64,000 nt of DNA from Seohaeicola_A nanhaiensis (GCF_042654245.1 NZ_JBHSGI010000033.1:496001-560000); one strand, 5' to 3'. Positions 34,221-43,077 are shown, numbered from the stretch's first letter. Notes: generated from the sequence alone by a model not told the origin. Translations and numbers: made by a program.

Positions 34221-34708
34221 TGGTGCGCCCGACAACCGGCGCCGATCTGGCCGAGGTCGACGTTCTGCTGGCGCGGGCCTATCCGAAGCTGCTCAAGGCC
34301 GCCTATCCGCCCTCGGTTCTGGTCACCGCCTTGCCACTGATTGCCCGCGCACAGCCCGCGTTGCTGGCTTCCGGCAGCTATTACGCGGTCGAACGGGACG
34401 GGCGGATCGCCGGCGTCGGCGGCTGGACCCGCGACCGTGCGGTCCCGGGCCGGGGTCATGTCCGGCATGTCGCCACGGACGACCGGGAACTGCGCCAAGG
34501 CGTCGGTCGGGCACTGCTGTCGCATATCGCCGCCGAGGCCTTTGCCGCCGGACTGCGCGAACTCGAATGCTGGGCGACCCGCAACGCCGTGCCCTTCTAC
34601 GCCGCGATTGGCTTTGCCGAAGAGGGTCCGATGGAGGTGCAACTGCAGCCGGGCATCACCTTTCCTGCGGTGCGGATGCGGCTGGACTTGAAGCAGGCTG
34701 CGGGCTGA
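34220..34708 (+). CDS. GNAT family N-acetyltransferase
   Basis: A 162-residue acetyltransferase with the GNAT core: HVRHVATDDRELRQGVGRALL holds the R/Q-x-x-G-x-G/A acetyl-CoA loop, and Y-A-A-I-G-F-A-E-E-G is the closing motif. The ATG shares its A with the kinase stop (TGATG), so the two are coupled; a GTG at 34211 is an alternative. Acceptor unknown. It meets the leftward DUF1272 gene end-to-end with no gap. Confidence 0.87.
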   Translation: MVRPTTGADLAEVDVLLARAYPKLLKAAYPPSVLVTALPLIARAQPALLASGSYYAVERDGRIAGVGGWTRDRAVPGRGHVRHVATDDRELRQGVGRALLSHIAAEAFAAGLRELECWATRNAVPFYAAIGFAEEGPMEVQLQPGITFPAVRMRLDLKQAAG

Positions 34709-35014
34709 TCAGCGCTGCGCCGGGGGCACGTCCTTCAGGCTCATCGAAAAGGCGAGCCGTTCCCCGGCGCTCCACCTGCTGTGGCGCCGGCGGGTTCCGG
34801 CGGGGTCGTGGGGAAGGCCCGTATTGGGGCGATGCGCCGTCGCCGGCCGGATCGGGCGCGGCTGCAGGTTGCCACCGCAGTTCGGGCAGACGTTCATCAG
34901 ATCGGCGGCGCAGGTGGTGCAATAGGTGCATTCATACGTGCAGATGTGCGCCTCTTCCGACTCGGGTGGAAGATCGCGGTCGCATATCTCGCAATTCGGA
35001 CGCAGCTCCAGCAT
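34709..35014 (-). CDS. DUF1272 domain-containing protein (cysteine-rich, zinc-ribbon-like)
   Basis: A 101-residue protein starting MLELRPNCEICDRDLPPESEEA, the DUF1272 signature. Three cysteine pairs (C-E-I-C, C-T-Y-C-T-T-C, C-P-N-C-G-G) within the first ~50 residues suggest a zinc-binding fold. The C-terminal ~45 residues are Arg/Pro-rich and not conserved. Function unknown. A start 9 codons upstream is possible but the family begins at MLELRPN. Confidence 0.82.
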   Translation of the reverse strand: MLELRPNCEICDRDLPPESEEAHICTYECTYCTTCAADLMNVCPNCGGNLQPRPIRPATAHRPNTGLPHDPAGTRRRHSRWSAGERLAFSMSLKDVPPAQR

Positions 35015-35036
35015 GGGTGCAGGATATCCGCTGCGC

Positions 35037-35069
35037 ACCAAAAGAAAAGGGCCGGGAAATCCCGGCCCT
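35037..35069 (-). terminator. Rho-independent terminator of the Bax inhibitor-1 gene
   Basis: On the minus strand, AGGGCCGGG (35069-35061) pairs with CCCGGCCCT (35056-35048) around a 4-nt ATTT loop, followed by TTTCTTTTGG. It lies about 22 nt after the Bax inhibitor-1 stop and overlaps the region just upstream of the DUF1272 start. Confidence 0.9.
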
Positions 35070-35090
35070 CTCGCAATCTGTCGTATCCGC

Positions 35091-35873
35091 TTATTCGCGG
35101 TTGCCCAGCAGCTGCAGCAACATCATGAACATGTTGATGAAGTCCAGGTAGAGGTTCAGCGCACCCATGATGGCAGCCTTGCCCAGCCACTCGGTGTCGC
35201 CCGAATGGGCGTGCACGAGGTAGGTATTCTTGATGTTCTGCGTGTCATAGGCGGTCAGACCGGCGAAGATCAGCACACCCAGGATCGAGATCGCGAAGGC
35301 CAGGCCCGGCATCGGCCAGAAGAGGTTCACGATCGAAGCGACGATCAGGCCGATCACGCCCATAATCAGGAACGAGCCCCAGCCCGAGATGTCCTTCTTG
35401 GTGGTATAGCCCCAGAGCGAGAGGCCGGCGAAGGAGATCGAGGTGATCAGGAACACCTGAATGATCGAGTAGCCGGTGAACACCAGGAAGATCGAGCTGA
35501 TCGAAATGCCCATCACCGCGGCGAAGGCGTAGAACACCGTCTGCGCAGTGGCGGCGGACATGCGATTGATCATGGCCGAGAAGCCGAACACGAAGGCCAG
35601 CGGCGCGAACATCACGACCCACTTCAGCGGCGAGGCATAGAGCGCATAGCCAAAATCGGTCAGATATTTACCGGCGCCGATCTGCATCTCGTTCGGCACG
35701 TCGGTCACGGCCAGACCGGACAGCGCCCAGGCAGCAGCAAAGGTGATCAGCATGCCCACGGACATCGTGCCGTAGACCTTGTTCATATGGGCGCGCAGGC
35801 CCTCGTCGACTTCGACCGCGCGGGCGCCGGCCATTGTCCGGGAAGCGGCGCGGGTCGGGTTGTAGTCAGCCAT
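35091..35873 (-). CDS. Bax inhibitor-1/YccA family membrane protein
   Basis: A 260-residue polytopic inner-membrane protein with about seven hydrophobic helices and the BI-1 family features: M-N-K-V-Y-G-T-M-S-V-G-M-L-I-T-F near the N-terminus, GLTAYDTQNIKNTY, then G-A-L-N-L-Y-L-D-F-I-N-M-F. The two conserved Asp residues near the C-terminal end (Y-D-T-Q, Y-L-D-F) are present; in characterised BI-1 proteins the matching pair gates calcium leak. The start MADYNP at 35873 fits the family. Monocistronic, with terminator and likely promoter. Confidence 0.92.
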   Translation of the reverse strand: MADYNPTRAASRTMAGARAVEVDEGLRAHMNKVYGTMSVGMLITFAAAWALSGLAVTDVPNEMQIGAGKYLTDFGYALYASPLKWVVMFAPLAFVFGFSAMINRMSAATAQTVFYAFAAVMGISISSIFLVFTGYSIIQVFLITSISFAGLSLWGYTTKKDISGWGSFLIMGVIGLIVASIVNLFWPMPGLAFAISILGVLIFAGLTAYDTQNIKNTYLVHAHSGDTEWLGKAAIMGALNLYLDFINMFMMLLQLLGNRE

Positions 35874-35935
35874 GTTTGGTCTCCATCCAGACAAAGAATG
35901 CCGCCGGCCTGTGCCGGCAGTGGTATTCCCTGTCG

Positions 35936-35964
35936 AATATTGGGGATGCCCGCCTGTTTTTCAA
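35936..35964 (-). promoter_or_regulatory. Candidate sigma70-type promoter of the Bax inhibitor-1 gene
   Basis: On the minus strand TTGAAA (35964-35959) and AATATT (35941-35936) are separated by 17 nt, about 65 nt before the start codon. Between it and the gene lies a GC-rich inverted repeat (GCCGGC-acag-GCCGGC type), a possible leader hairpin. Confidence 0.4.
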
Positions 35965-36035
35965 GCGCGGCTGCAACGATTTAGAGGTGTTTTCACTAAA
36001 ACGTTTGCTGCCGGACGGAACGCACTCCGGCGCGA

Positions 36036-36248
36036 TCAGTTATGCCAGTTGGCGGGTGCGTCCCAGACCGGCCGGCGCGCCTCTTTCCGGGCCTGGGCTT
36101 CGCTGACGCCGATATCCTCGAGCATATGTGGTTCAAGCTCGGCCAGACGGGTGCGCTGACGCCATAGGCCGCGCAGCGATGCGAGCCGTGCCAAGAGCCC
36201 CGGACGGCGCATTTTGATGTGGGGGCGGGTGATCACGGAAACAGTCAT
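36036..36248 (-). CDS. DUF1127 domain-containing small protein
   Basis: A 70-residue basic protein. The C-terminal ~45 residues match the DUF1127 pattern: L-R-G-L-W-R-Q-R-T-R-L-A-E-L-E-P-H-M-L-E-D-I-G-V-S-E-A-Q-A. The start at ATG 36248 has GAAAGGACAAG upstream. Small DUF1127 proteins in alphaproteobacteria have been linked to RNA binding and phosphate/carbon stress, but the role here is not known. It is divergent from the LysR gene. Confidence 0.85.
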   Translation of the reverse strand: MTVSVITRPHIKMRRPGLLARLASLRGLWRQRTRLAELEPHMLEDIGVSEAQARKEARRPVWDAPANWHN

Positions 36249-36372
36249 GATCCTTGTCCTTTCGTCGGTTCGTGATGAGTTGTGTTCATGCAATCAATTT
36301 CCTTGATGTATATGGGAGAGTGTGCTTCATTTTGAAAGCGAATGTTTTTGAAGTGATTCATAAGGGATCGTG
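36249..36372. promoter_or_regulatory. Divergent control region of DUF1127 and LysR genes with TTCA/TGAA inverted repeats
   Basis: The 124-bp gap is AT-rich for this genome and holds two short inverted repeats built from the same half-sites: TTCA-ttt-TGAA (36326-36336) and TGAA-gtga-TTCA (36349-36360). LysR regulators usually bind such divergent gaps; autoregulation and control of the DUF1127 gene is an inference. Confidence 0.4.
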
Positions 36373-37248
36373 ATGATACGAAATCTCGACATCACAACGC
36401 TGCGCTCTTTCGTGGCGGTGGCCGACAGCGGCGGGGTGACCCGTGCCGCCGGCTTCCTGCATCTGACGCAATCTGCGGTCTCGATGCAGCTCAAGCGGCT
36501 GGAGGAACTGCTGGGCCTTGAACTGCTCGACCGCTCGGGCCGCGGCATCGCGCTCACCGCGTCGGGCGAGCAGTTGCTGGTCTACGCTCGCCGGATGGTG
36601 TCGCTGAACGACGAGGTGATCGCCCGCCTCACCGATCAGGCCTTCGAGGGCGAGGTGGTGCTGGGCGTGCCGCACGACATCGTCTATCCCGCCGTTCCTC
36701 GCGTTCTGCAACAGCTGAACGCCGCCTATCCGCGTGTGAAGGTTCAGCTGCTGACACTGAATACGATTTCCCTCAAGCAGAAATTCGCGCGGGGGGAATG
36801 TGATGTGATCCTCACGACGGAAGTCGATCTTCCGCCGGGGGCCGAGCAGCTGACAACCAAGGAACTGCTTTGGGTCGGCGCCATCGGCGGATCGGCATGG
36901 CGCAAGCAACCCCTGGATCTGGCTCAGGGGCGCCATTGCATCTTCCGGCCCATGGTGCTCCGGGCGCTCGAGTCTGCTGGGATCGAATGGCAGACAACCG
37001 TCGACTCGGATTCCGACCGCACGCTCGAGGCGACGGTCTCCGCCGATCTGGGGGTCATGGCGTTGATGGAAGGCACCCTTCCGCCGCATCTGGAAATGAT
37101 CCAGCACGGCGGCCAGCTCCCTGACCTGCCCGCGCATAACATCAACCTCTACACGGCCGAGGGGGGCGAGGTGCTCCAGACGCTGGCAACGCTGCTCCGG
37201 GCCGCCTTCCGCGAGACGGCCAAGCCCCGCCTCAAGGTCGCCGGCTAG
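36373..37248 (+). CDS. LysR family transcriptional regulator
   Basis: A 291-residue LTTR: N-terminal helix-turn-helix (L-D-I-T-T-L-R-S-F-V-A-V-A-D-S-G-G-V-T-R-A-A then L-T-Q-S-A-V-S-M-Q-L-K-R-L-E) and a periplasmic-binding-like effector domain from ~residue 90. The start is the second of two adjacent candidates (GTG then ATG 36373), with AAGGGA upstream. Effector unknown. It converges on the quinone oxidoreductase gene with a 4-nt stop-stop overlap. Confidence 0.9.
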   Translation: MIRNLDITTLRSFVAVADSGGVTRAAGFLHLTQSAVSMQLKRLEELLGLELLDRSGRGIALTASGEQLLVYARRMVSLNDEVIARLTDQAFEGEVVLGVPHDIVYPAVPRVLQQLNAAYPRVKVQLLTLNTISLKQKFARGECDVILTTEVDLPPGAEQLTTKELLWVGAIGGSAWRKQPLDLAQGRHCIFRPMVLRALESAGIEWQTTVDSDSDRTLEATVSADLGVMALMEGTLPPHLEMIQHGGQLPDLPAHNINLYTAEGGEVLQTLATLLRAAFRETAKPRLKVAG

Positions 37249-38213
37249 CTGTCGTTCGAAATGCGGATCACCACCTTGCCGGTGGATTTCCGGGCGCGCA
37301 GCAAGTCCAGTCCCTCCTGGATTCGGTCGAACGGCAGGACGTGGCTGACATGCGGCTTCAGCCGCCCTTCCTCGTACCAGCCAAGAAGAGTGGCGAGACT
37401 GTCGCGCACCACATCGGCGCGGAACTTGAAATAGCCGCCGATATACAGGCCGATGGCGGTAAGATTTTTCACCATGAGATGGTTGGCCGGGATTTGCGGC
37501 ACGTCGCCGCTGGCGAAACCGATGCAGATCAGCCGCGCCTCGGGGTTGCAGGCACGGAAGGCCGCGCGGAACGCTTCGCCGCCCACCGCGTCATAGACCA
37601 CGTCTGCCCCGCCGAGGTACAGAACACGGGCCCGCAGATCCTCGCCATCGTCGATCAGATGGTCGGCCCCGGCCGCTCGGGCCACCTCCAGCTTGTCGGC
37701 CCCGCGGGCGTGCGCGATCACCCGCGCGCCCATCAACTTGCCGATCTCGACTGCCGTCAGGCCCACGCCGCCCGCCGCGCCGGTGACAAGCAGGGTTTCG
37801 CCCGGCTGCAGATGTGCGCGATGCGCGAGCGCCAGGTGGCTCGTGCCATAGGCGATCTGGAAGCCCGCCGCCTCCTCAAAGCTCATCCTGTCGGGAATCC
37901 GAACGGCCCTGTCCGATTCGAAAACGCCCGCTTCGGCCAAGCCGTCCTGGCCAGAGAAAACCGCCACGCGATCCCCCAGAGAAAAGTTCTGGACCGACTC
38001 ACCCTTACCGGTAACAACCCCTGCGACTTCCATTCCAAGTGTGAACGGTGCGGGCGGAATATCCTGATAGGTTCCATTTTGGATCAGAATATCTGCATAG
38101 TTCAGACCCGCGCACCGTATATCCAGCCGCAGCTCGGTCGGGCCGGGATCCGGCAAAAAAATGTCGGAATATGTCGGTTTTTCAGAGGTTTGTAAAATTC
38201 TAAACGCGCGCAT
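37245..38213 (-). CDS. NADPH:quinone oxidoreductase family protein (zinc-free MDR)
   Basis: A 322-residue medium-chain dehydrogenase/reductase without the catalytic-zinc Cys/His set. It shows the N-terminal GroES-like domain (G-M-E-V-A-G-V-V-T-G-K-G), GDRVAVFSGQ, and the Rossmann motif VTGAAGGVGLTAVEIGKLMGA that marks the quinone oxidoreductase group. Start at ATG 38213 with the family N-terminus MRAFRIL. Probably reduces quinones or enones. The stop overlaps the LysR stop on the other strand. Confidence 0.9.
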   Translation of the reverse strand: MRAFRILQTSEKPTYSDIFLPDPGPTELRLDIRCAGLNYADILIQNGTYQDIPPAPFTLGMEVAGVVTGKGESVQNFSLGDRVAVFSGQDGLAEAGVFESDRAVRIPDRMSFEEAAGFQIAYGTSHLALAHRAHLQPGETLLVTGAAGGVGLTAVEIGKLMGARVIAHARGADKLEVARAAGADHLIDDGEDLRARVLYLGGADVVYDAVGGEAFRAAFRACNPEARLICIGFASGDVPQIPANHLMVKNLTAIGLYIGGYFKFRADVVRDSLATLLGWYEEGRLKPHVSHVLPFDRIQEGLDLLRARKSTGKVVIRISNDS

Positions 38214-38559
38214 TGTTCGGTTTTCGGAAATCTGCCAGAGTGTTGTACACGAATTGTTTCCCTTCTTGCTACACAAGAGATGATTCAAAGTCTTGCGTCG
38301 TCAGGGGGGAGATTACTAAACAAAACAACAGGTCAAATGGGAGCCGGAGGGATCGCACAACCATCAAGTGTCTTGACGTTGACGTAACTCAACTTGCTTG
38401 TCATGCAAGTAAATCTGCGTAGAGTGTTTTGTGCGGCGCCAGGGGGGCGTTGCATCAGATACATGTGGAACCGGCGACACCGTCTGAGTCCTTTTTGTGC
38501 TTTCCCATCGCGGGTCTCGTTTGGCTCGGTTTGTTGTCAGTATCACATAGGAGAGAAGC
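38214..38559. other. 346-nt intergenic region with inverted repeats upstream of the XRE regulator
   Basis: AT-rich spacer between the divergent quinone oxidoreductase and XRE genes; no gene seen. Two inverted repeats lie 20 nt apart: TCAAG-TGT-CTTGA (38364-38376) and ACTTGC-N7-GCAAGT (38392-38410), with a doubled TTGACG (38373-38378 and 38379-38384) between them that could hold a -35. GGAGAGAAGC is the ribosome site of the XRE gene. The long 5' leader (about 150 nt after the repeats) has no obvious riboswitch. Confidence 0.45.
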
Positions 38560-38931
38560 ATGACCCATCCAGTAGACGTACACGTTGGAAAACGCGTGCG
38601 GCACCGGCGCTGGCTGATCGGGATGACCCAACAGCAACTGGCGGAGAAGGTCGGCATTAAGTTTCAGCAGATTCAGAAATATGAAACCGGCGCCAACCGG
38701 GTCAGCGCGTCCCGTCTCTGGGATATCGCCGACGCGCTCGAGGTTCCGGTGGCCTTTTTCTTCGAAGGGCTGTCCGAGGACCAGAAGTCGGGCGATGCCG
38801 GTCATGCCTTTCCGTCCGATATTCTGGGCGACAAGGAGGCCCTGGATCTCGTGCGGTCGTATTATGCCATCCCCGAGCATCAGCGCCGCCGCCTGTTCGA
38901 TCTTGCCCGCGTTCTCAGCGACGTCGCCTGA
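38560..38931 (+). CDS. XRE family transcriptional regulator (helix-turn-helix)
   Basis: A 123-residue regulator with a Cro/CI-type HTH at ~residues 10-65: V-G-K-R-V-R-H-R-R-W-L-I-G-M-T-Q-Q-Q-L-A then V-G-I-K-F-Q-Q-I-Q-K-Y-E-T-G-A-N-R. A short C-terminal helix region follows. This form, with F-F-F-E-G-L after the HTH, is widespread and highly conserved in alphaproteobacteria and often acts in cell-cycle, motility or stress control. Targets cannot be inferred here. The inverted repeats upstream suggest autoregulation. Confidence 0.9.
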   Translation: MTHPVDVHVGKRVRHRRWLIGMTQQQLAEKVGIKFQQIQKYETGANRVSASRLWDIADALEVPVAFFFEGLSEDQKSGDAGHAFPSDILGDKEALDLVRSYYAIPEHQRRRLFDLARVLSDVA

Positions 38932-38994
38932 ATGAACCGGCGACGTTGAGAGGAAGACTTGCACGACCGGCAAGTTGGTGGCACTCGGGCAACC

Positions 38995-39792
38995 ATGACA
39001 CCCGACGCCCTTTCCGATCTCGACATAGCCCATCGACTCGCCGACGCGGCGCGCGCGGCCATCCTGCCCTGGTTTCGCCGGGACGGACTCAGCGCCGAGA
39101 ACAAGGCGGCGTCGGGCTTCGATCCGGTCACAGCGGCGGACCGCGCCGCGGAAGAGGCCATGCGCCGACTGCTGGCCGACCTGCGTCCCGAGGACGGCGT
39201 CCTCGGCGAAGAATTCGCCCGTGCAGAAGGCACCAGCGGACGCACCTGGGTTCTCGACCCCATCGACGGCACTCGTGGTTTTCTGTCCGGCACCCCAACC
39301 TGGGGCGTGCTGATCGCGCTGGCCGATGCCGGCGGACCGCTGCTCGGCATGATCGACCAGCCCTATATCGGCGAGCGTTTCACCGGTGGGAATGGGATCG
39401 CCGAGATGCAGGGACCACACGGCCAGCGACCCTTGCGCACCCGCGACACCGCCACGCTCTCCGAAGCGATCCTGTTCAGCACCTTTCCCGAGGTCGGTAC
39501 GCCCGCCGACCGCGCGGGCTTCGAATCCGTCGCGCGCGAGGTGCGGCTGACCCGGTATGGCATGGATTGCTATGCCTATGCGCTGGTCGCCGCCGGCCAG
39601 ATCGACCTGGTGATCGAAGCCGGCCTGCAACCCTACGACGTGATGGCTCCCATCGCCCTGATCGAGGCCGCCGGCGGCCGGGTCACCAACTGGCGGGGCG
39701 AGCCCGCTCACGATGGCGGCCAGGTTCTGGCCTGCGCCAATGCCGCGCTTCACGCGCAGGCCCTCGATCTGCTGCGTCCCTTCGCGGCTTGA
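38995..39792 (+). CDS. hisN: Histidinol-phosphatase, inositol monophosphatase family (HisN type)
   Basis: A 265-residue phosphatase of the inositol monophosphatase fold. Metal-site motifs: D-P-V-T-A-A-D-R-A-A-E (residues ~42-52), GEEFA, and D-P-I-D-G-T-R-G-F (~88-96), then the C-terminal D-V-M-A-P-I-A-L-I-E-A-A-G-G. The wording of these motifs matches alphaproteobacterial HisN, which removes phosphate from histidinol phosphate in histidine synthesis. Inositol-phosphatase activity is possible. The ribosome site is weak; an ATG at 38959 is an alternative start. Confidence 0.82.
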   Translation: MTPDALSDLDIAHRLADAARAAILPWFRRDGLSAENKAASGFDPVTAADRAAEEAMRRLLADLRPEDGVLGEEFARAEGTSGRTWVLDPIDGTRGFLSGTPTWGVLIALADAGGPLLGMIDQPYIGERFTGGNGIAEMQGPHGQRPLRTRDTATLSEAILFSTFPEVGTPADRAGFESVAREVRLTRYGMDCYAYALVAAGQIDLVIEAGLQPYDVMAPIALIEAAGGRVTNWRGEPAHDGGQVLACANAALHAQALDLLRPFAA

Positions 39793-39898
39793 TTCCACCA
39801 TCCGCGCGTGGCAGAGCCGGTCCTGGCCGGATCTTTCCGTTTTCCTTCGGCCGAATCTGCGGACTGAAACGGGGCGCTGCAACATGCGAGGCCCTGAC

Positions 39899-41233
39899 AT
39901 GCGCGAGACCCTGATCAAGAATGCCGATGTCGTCCTGACCATGGACGACGACCGCCGCGAGCTGCCGGGCGCGGACATCCTGATACGCGGCGGCGTGATC
40001 GCGGCCGTCGGTGCGGGCCTGTCCTCCGCCGGCGAGATCGTGAACGCCGCAGGCTGCGTGGTGACGCCCGGCCTGGTCAACACGCACCATCACCTGTTCC
40101 AGACCCTCACCCGCGCCGTGCCGGCGGGGCAGGACGCGCTGCTGTTCGGATGGCTGCAATCGCTCTATCCGATCTGGTCGCGCTTTGGCCCCGAAGAGAT
40201 GCATGTTTCGGCCCTGACCGGCCTCGCCGAACTGGCGCTGTCGGGCTGTTCGCTGACGTCGGACCATCTTTACCTTTACCCCAACGGCGCCCGGCTGGAC
40301 GACACCATCGCCGCGGCACGGGACATCGGCCTGCGCTTCCACCCGACCCGGGGCGCGATGAGCATCGGGGAAAGCGACGGCGGCCTGCCGCCCGACGCTC
40401 TGGTGGAGAACGAGCGCGCGATCCTCGACGACAGCATCCGTGTGATCGACAGGTTTCACGATGCCGCCGAAGGGTCGATGTGCCGTGTCGGTCTCGCACC
40501 CTGTTCGCCCTTCTCGGTCAGCCGCGAACTGATGCGCGACGCGGCGCTTCTAGCGCGCGACAAGGGCGTCATGCTGCATACGCATCTCGCCGAAAACGCC
40601 GAAGACATTGCCTATTCCCTTGCGCATTTCGGGTGTCGTCCGGGCCAATATGCCGAAGACCTCGGCTGGACTGGCCCCGACGTCTGGCACGCCCATTGCG
40701 TTCAGCTCGACGCTGCCGAGATTGGCCTGTTCGCCCGCACGCGCACCGGCGTGTCACATTGCCCCTGTTCGAACTGCCGCCTGGGGTCGGGCATCGCGCC
40801 GGTTCGTGCCATGCGGGACGCCGGCGTGCCGGTTGGCCTGGGCGTCGACGGATCGGCAAGTAACGATACCGGCAATCTCGTCGCCGAGGCACGGCAGGCC
40901 TTGCTGTTGCAACGGGTGGCCCGGGGCGCGGATGCGATGAGCGCCCGCGAAGCGCTCGAGATCGCCACGCGCGGCGGCGCGGACGTGCTTGGCCGCCCGG
41001 ACTGCGGGCGACTCATGGTCGGCAAGCGGGCCGACATCGCGCTCTGGGACGTGTCCGGCATCGACAGCGCGGGAAGTTGGGACAAGGCCGCGCTCCTGTT
41101 GGCCGGGCCAAACCGGGTGAAGACGCTTTTCGTCGAAGGGCGCGAGGTGGTCCGCGATGGTCATCTGGCGACGCTCGACCTGCCGCGCGTGATTGAACGC
41201 CAGAACCGGCTCGCCCGGGCGCTGGCGGGCTAG
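39899..41233 (+). CDS. 8-oxoguanine deaminase (amidohydrolase superfamily)
   Basis: A 444-residue cytoplasmic deaminase. Metal and substrate motifs occur in order: VNTHHHLFQTL (residues ~59-69), H-T-H-L-A-E-N (~230), H-A-H-C-V-Q (~265), S-H-C-P-C-S-N-C-R-L-G-S-G and G-V-D-G-S-A-S-N-D. The S-N-C-R-L-G-S-G and G-S-A-S-N-D segments are typical of the 8-oxoguanine/isoxanthopterin deaminase group, not the guanine deaminase group. It converts 8-oxoguanine to urate. ATG 39899 has CGAGG upstream; ATG 39884 is an alternative. Confidence 0.85.
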   Translation: MRETLIKNADVVLTMDDDRRELPGADILIRGGVIAAVGAGLSSAGEIVNAAGCVVTPGLVNTHHHLFQTLTRAVPAGQDALLFGWLQSLYPIWSRFGPEEMHVSALTGLAELALSGCSLTSDHLYLYPNGARLDDTIAAARDIGLRFHPTRGAMSIGESDGGLPPDALVENERAILDDSIRVIDRFHDAAEGSMCRVGLAPCSPFSVSRELMRDAALLARDKGVMLHTHLAENAEDIAYSLAHFGCRPGQYAEDLGWTGPDVWHAHCVQLDAAEIGLFARTRTGVSHCPCSNCRLGSGIAPVRAMRDAGVPVGLGVDGSASNDTGNLVAEARQALLLQRVARGADAMSAREALEIATRGGADVLGRPDCGRLMVGKRADIALWDVSGIDSAGSWDKAALLLAGPNRVKTLFVEGREVVRDGHLATLDLPRVIERQNRLARALAG

Positions 41234-41292
41234 CCGCCGGCTGCGGACCGACCCGCGCTTTCCAGAAACAGGAACAGGCAGCCCGCGCCCTG

Positions 41293-43077
41293 TTACGGAT
41301 GCAGCGGCCAGATCAGCGGGATCACGGCCGAACAGATCACTGTCATCGTCAGGTTGAGCGGCACCCCGATCCGCAGGAAGTCCGAAAACCGATAGCCGCC
41401 CGGACCGTAGACCAGCGTATTGGTCTGATAGCCGATGGGCGTCGCAAAGGCGCAGGACGCCGCGATCATCACTGCCACCACCAGCGGGCGCGCGTCCAGC
41501 CCCAGAGCCTGAGCGAGGCCGATGGCCAGCGGCGTCATGATCACCGCGACCGCGTTGTTCGAAACGATTTCGGTGAGGATCGTGGTGATCAGGAAGATGA
41601 CCATGACCACCAGCCAGGGCGGCAATGTCATCAGACCCGGAGCGATCCGGTCGACCACCAGCGACACCGCGCCGGTGTGCTGCAATCCGGCGCCGACGCC
41701 CAGCATCCCGAAGATCAGCGCCAGCAGGCGCCCGTCGATGAAGGAAAATGCCTCGTCCGCGTCGATGCAACGGGTAACCAGAACAATCGCCACCGCGATC
41801 ACTGCGAGGAACAGGATCGGCGCGACGTCGAAGGCGGCCAGCAGAACGATCCCGGCCAGCGCGGCGATGGCGATCGGCGCATGACCGCGCCGGAAGGCCC
41901 GGGCTGAGGGATGCGAGACGTCGACCATCTCCATGTCCGCCGCCAGCCGCTGGATATCGGCCGGCGTGCCTTCCAGCAGCAGCGTATCGCCGACGCGCAC
42001 CACCAGATCGTCCAGCTGCCGCCCGATGTTCTGGTTGCGCCGGTGCACGGCCAGCACATAGACGCCATAGCGCCGCCGCAGCCGCATCCCGCCCAGGGCC
42101 CGTCCCTCCATCTTGCAGCCCGGCGTGATCAGCACCTCCACCGTCGTGGTCTCGACCGCAGACACCTGATCGACGCGCTTCAGCTCCTTGTTGTTCTGAA
42201 GGCTCAGCAGTTCGGTCATGCGCGTGCGCAGGACCACCCGGTCGCCCACCTGCAAGGTCACGCCCTCGAGGTTGCGGCGCAGCGAGACATCGCCGCGCAC
42301 CACGTCGATCAGCCGCACGCCATCGCGCTTGAACAGCTGTACTCCCAGCACCTCGCGCCCGATGAGGTTCGATTCCGGAGGGATCACCGCCTCGGTAAAG
42401 AACTTCATCTTGGACCGGTCCGACAGCATGTTGGCCATGCTGTCCCGGTCGGGCAGGAGGCGCGGCGCGAAGAGGCCCATGTAGATCAGGCCCCAGATGC
42501 AGACCACCAGGCCGATGGGCATGATCTCGATGATGCCGAAGGGCTCCATCCCGTGGGAACGGGCAACGCCGTCCACCAGGAGGTTGGTCGAGGTGCCGAT
42601 CAGCGTCAGCGACCCGCCCATGATGGCCGCGTACGACAGTGGGATCAGCAGCTTCGAGGCTTTCTTGCCCAGCGTCTGCGACAGCTGCACGAAGACCGGG
42701 ATCATCACCACGACCACGGGCGTGTTGTTCATGACGGCCGAGCCGGCCATCACCATCGCGATCACGCCGGTAACCGCCGCCCTGGGATGGGTCTTGCCAT
42801 AGCGTTCGGCCAGCCGGGTCAGCACGTCCAGCGCCCCGGTACGCACGAGGGCGCCCATGATGATGAACATCGCCGCGATCGTCCAGGGCGCGGGATTGGA
42901 CAGCACGGCCAGTCCGTCGTCATAGGGCAGGATGCCGGTCGCCAGCATCACCGCCACGCCGGCCAGGGCGACAACCTCGGTCGGAAAACTTTCGCGCACG
43001 AAAAGTGCGAGCATCACAACAACGATCCCCAGAGCCAGGAGAGCACTGGCGGAGTCTGACAGGGCAAGGAACTGCAT
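41293..43077 (-). CDS. SLC13 family permease with two TrkA_C domains
   Basis: A 594-residue transporter. Hydrophobic helices at both ends carry the CitMHS/SLC13-type transport domain, with S-A-V-M-N-N-T-P-V-V-V-V-M-I-P in the first half and V-S-N-N-A-V-A-V-I-M-T-P in the second. Two soluble TrkA_C (RCK_C) domains of ~70 residues each sit in the middle (~residues 210-370). The architecture is common among sodium- or proton-coupled sulfate and dicarboxylate carriers. Substrate unknown. It is convergent with the deaminase gene. Confidence 0.88.
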   Translation of the reverse strand: MQFLALSDSASALLALGIVVVMLALFVRESFPTEVVALAGVAVMLATGILPYDDGLAVLSNPAPWTIAAMFIIMGALVRTGALDVLTRLAERYGKTHPRAAVTGVIAMVMAGSAVMNNTPVVVVMIPVFVQLSQTLGKKASKLLIPLSYAAIMGGSLTLIGTSTNLLVDGVARSHGMEPFGIIEIMPIGLVVCIWGLIYMGLFAPRLLPDRDSMANMLSDRSKMKFFTEAVIPPESNLIGREVLGVQLFKRDGVRLIDVVRGDVSLRRNLEGVTLQVGDRVVLRTRMTELLSLQNNKELKRVDQVSAVETTTVEVLITPGCKMEGRALGGMRLRRRYGVYVLAVHRRNQNIGRQLDDLVVRVGDTLLLEGTPADIQRLAADMEMVDVSHPSARAFRRGHAPIAIAALAGIVLLAAFDVAPILFLAVIAVAIVLVTRCIDADEAFSFIDGRLLALIFGMLGVGAGLQHTGAVSLVVDRIAPGLMTLPPWLVVMVIFLITTILTEIVSNNAVAVIMTPLAIGLAQALGLDARPLVVAVMIAASCAFATPIGYQTNTLVYGPGGYRFSDFLRIGVPLNLTMTVICSAVIPLIWPLHP

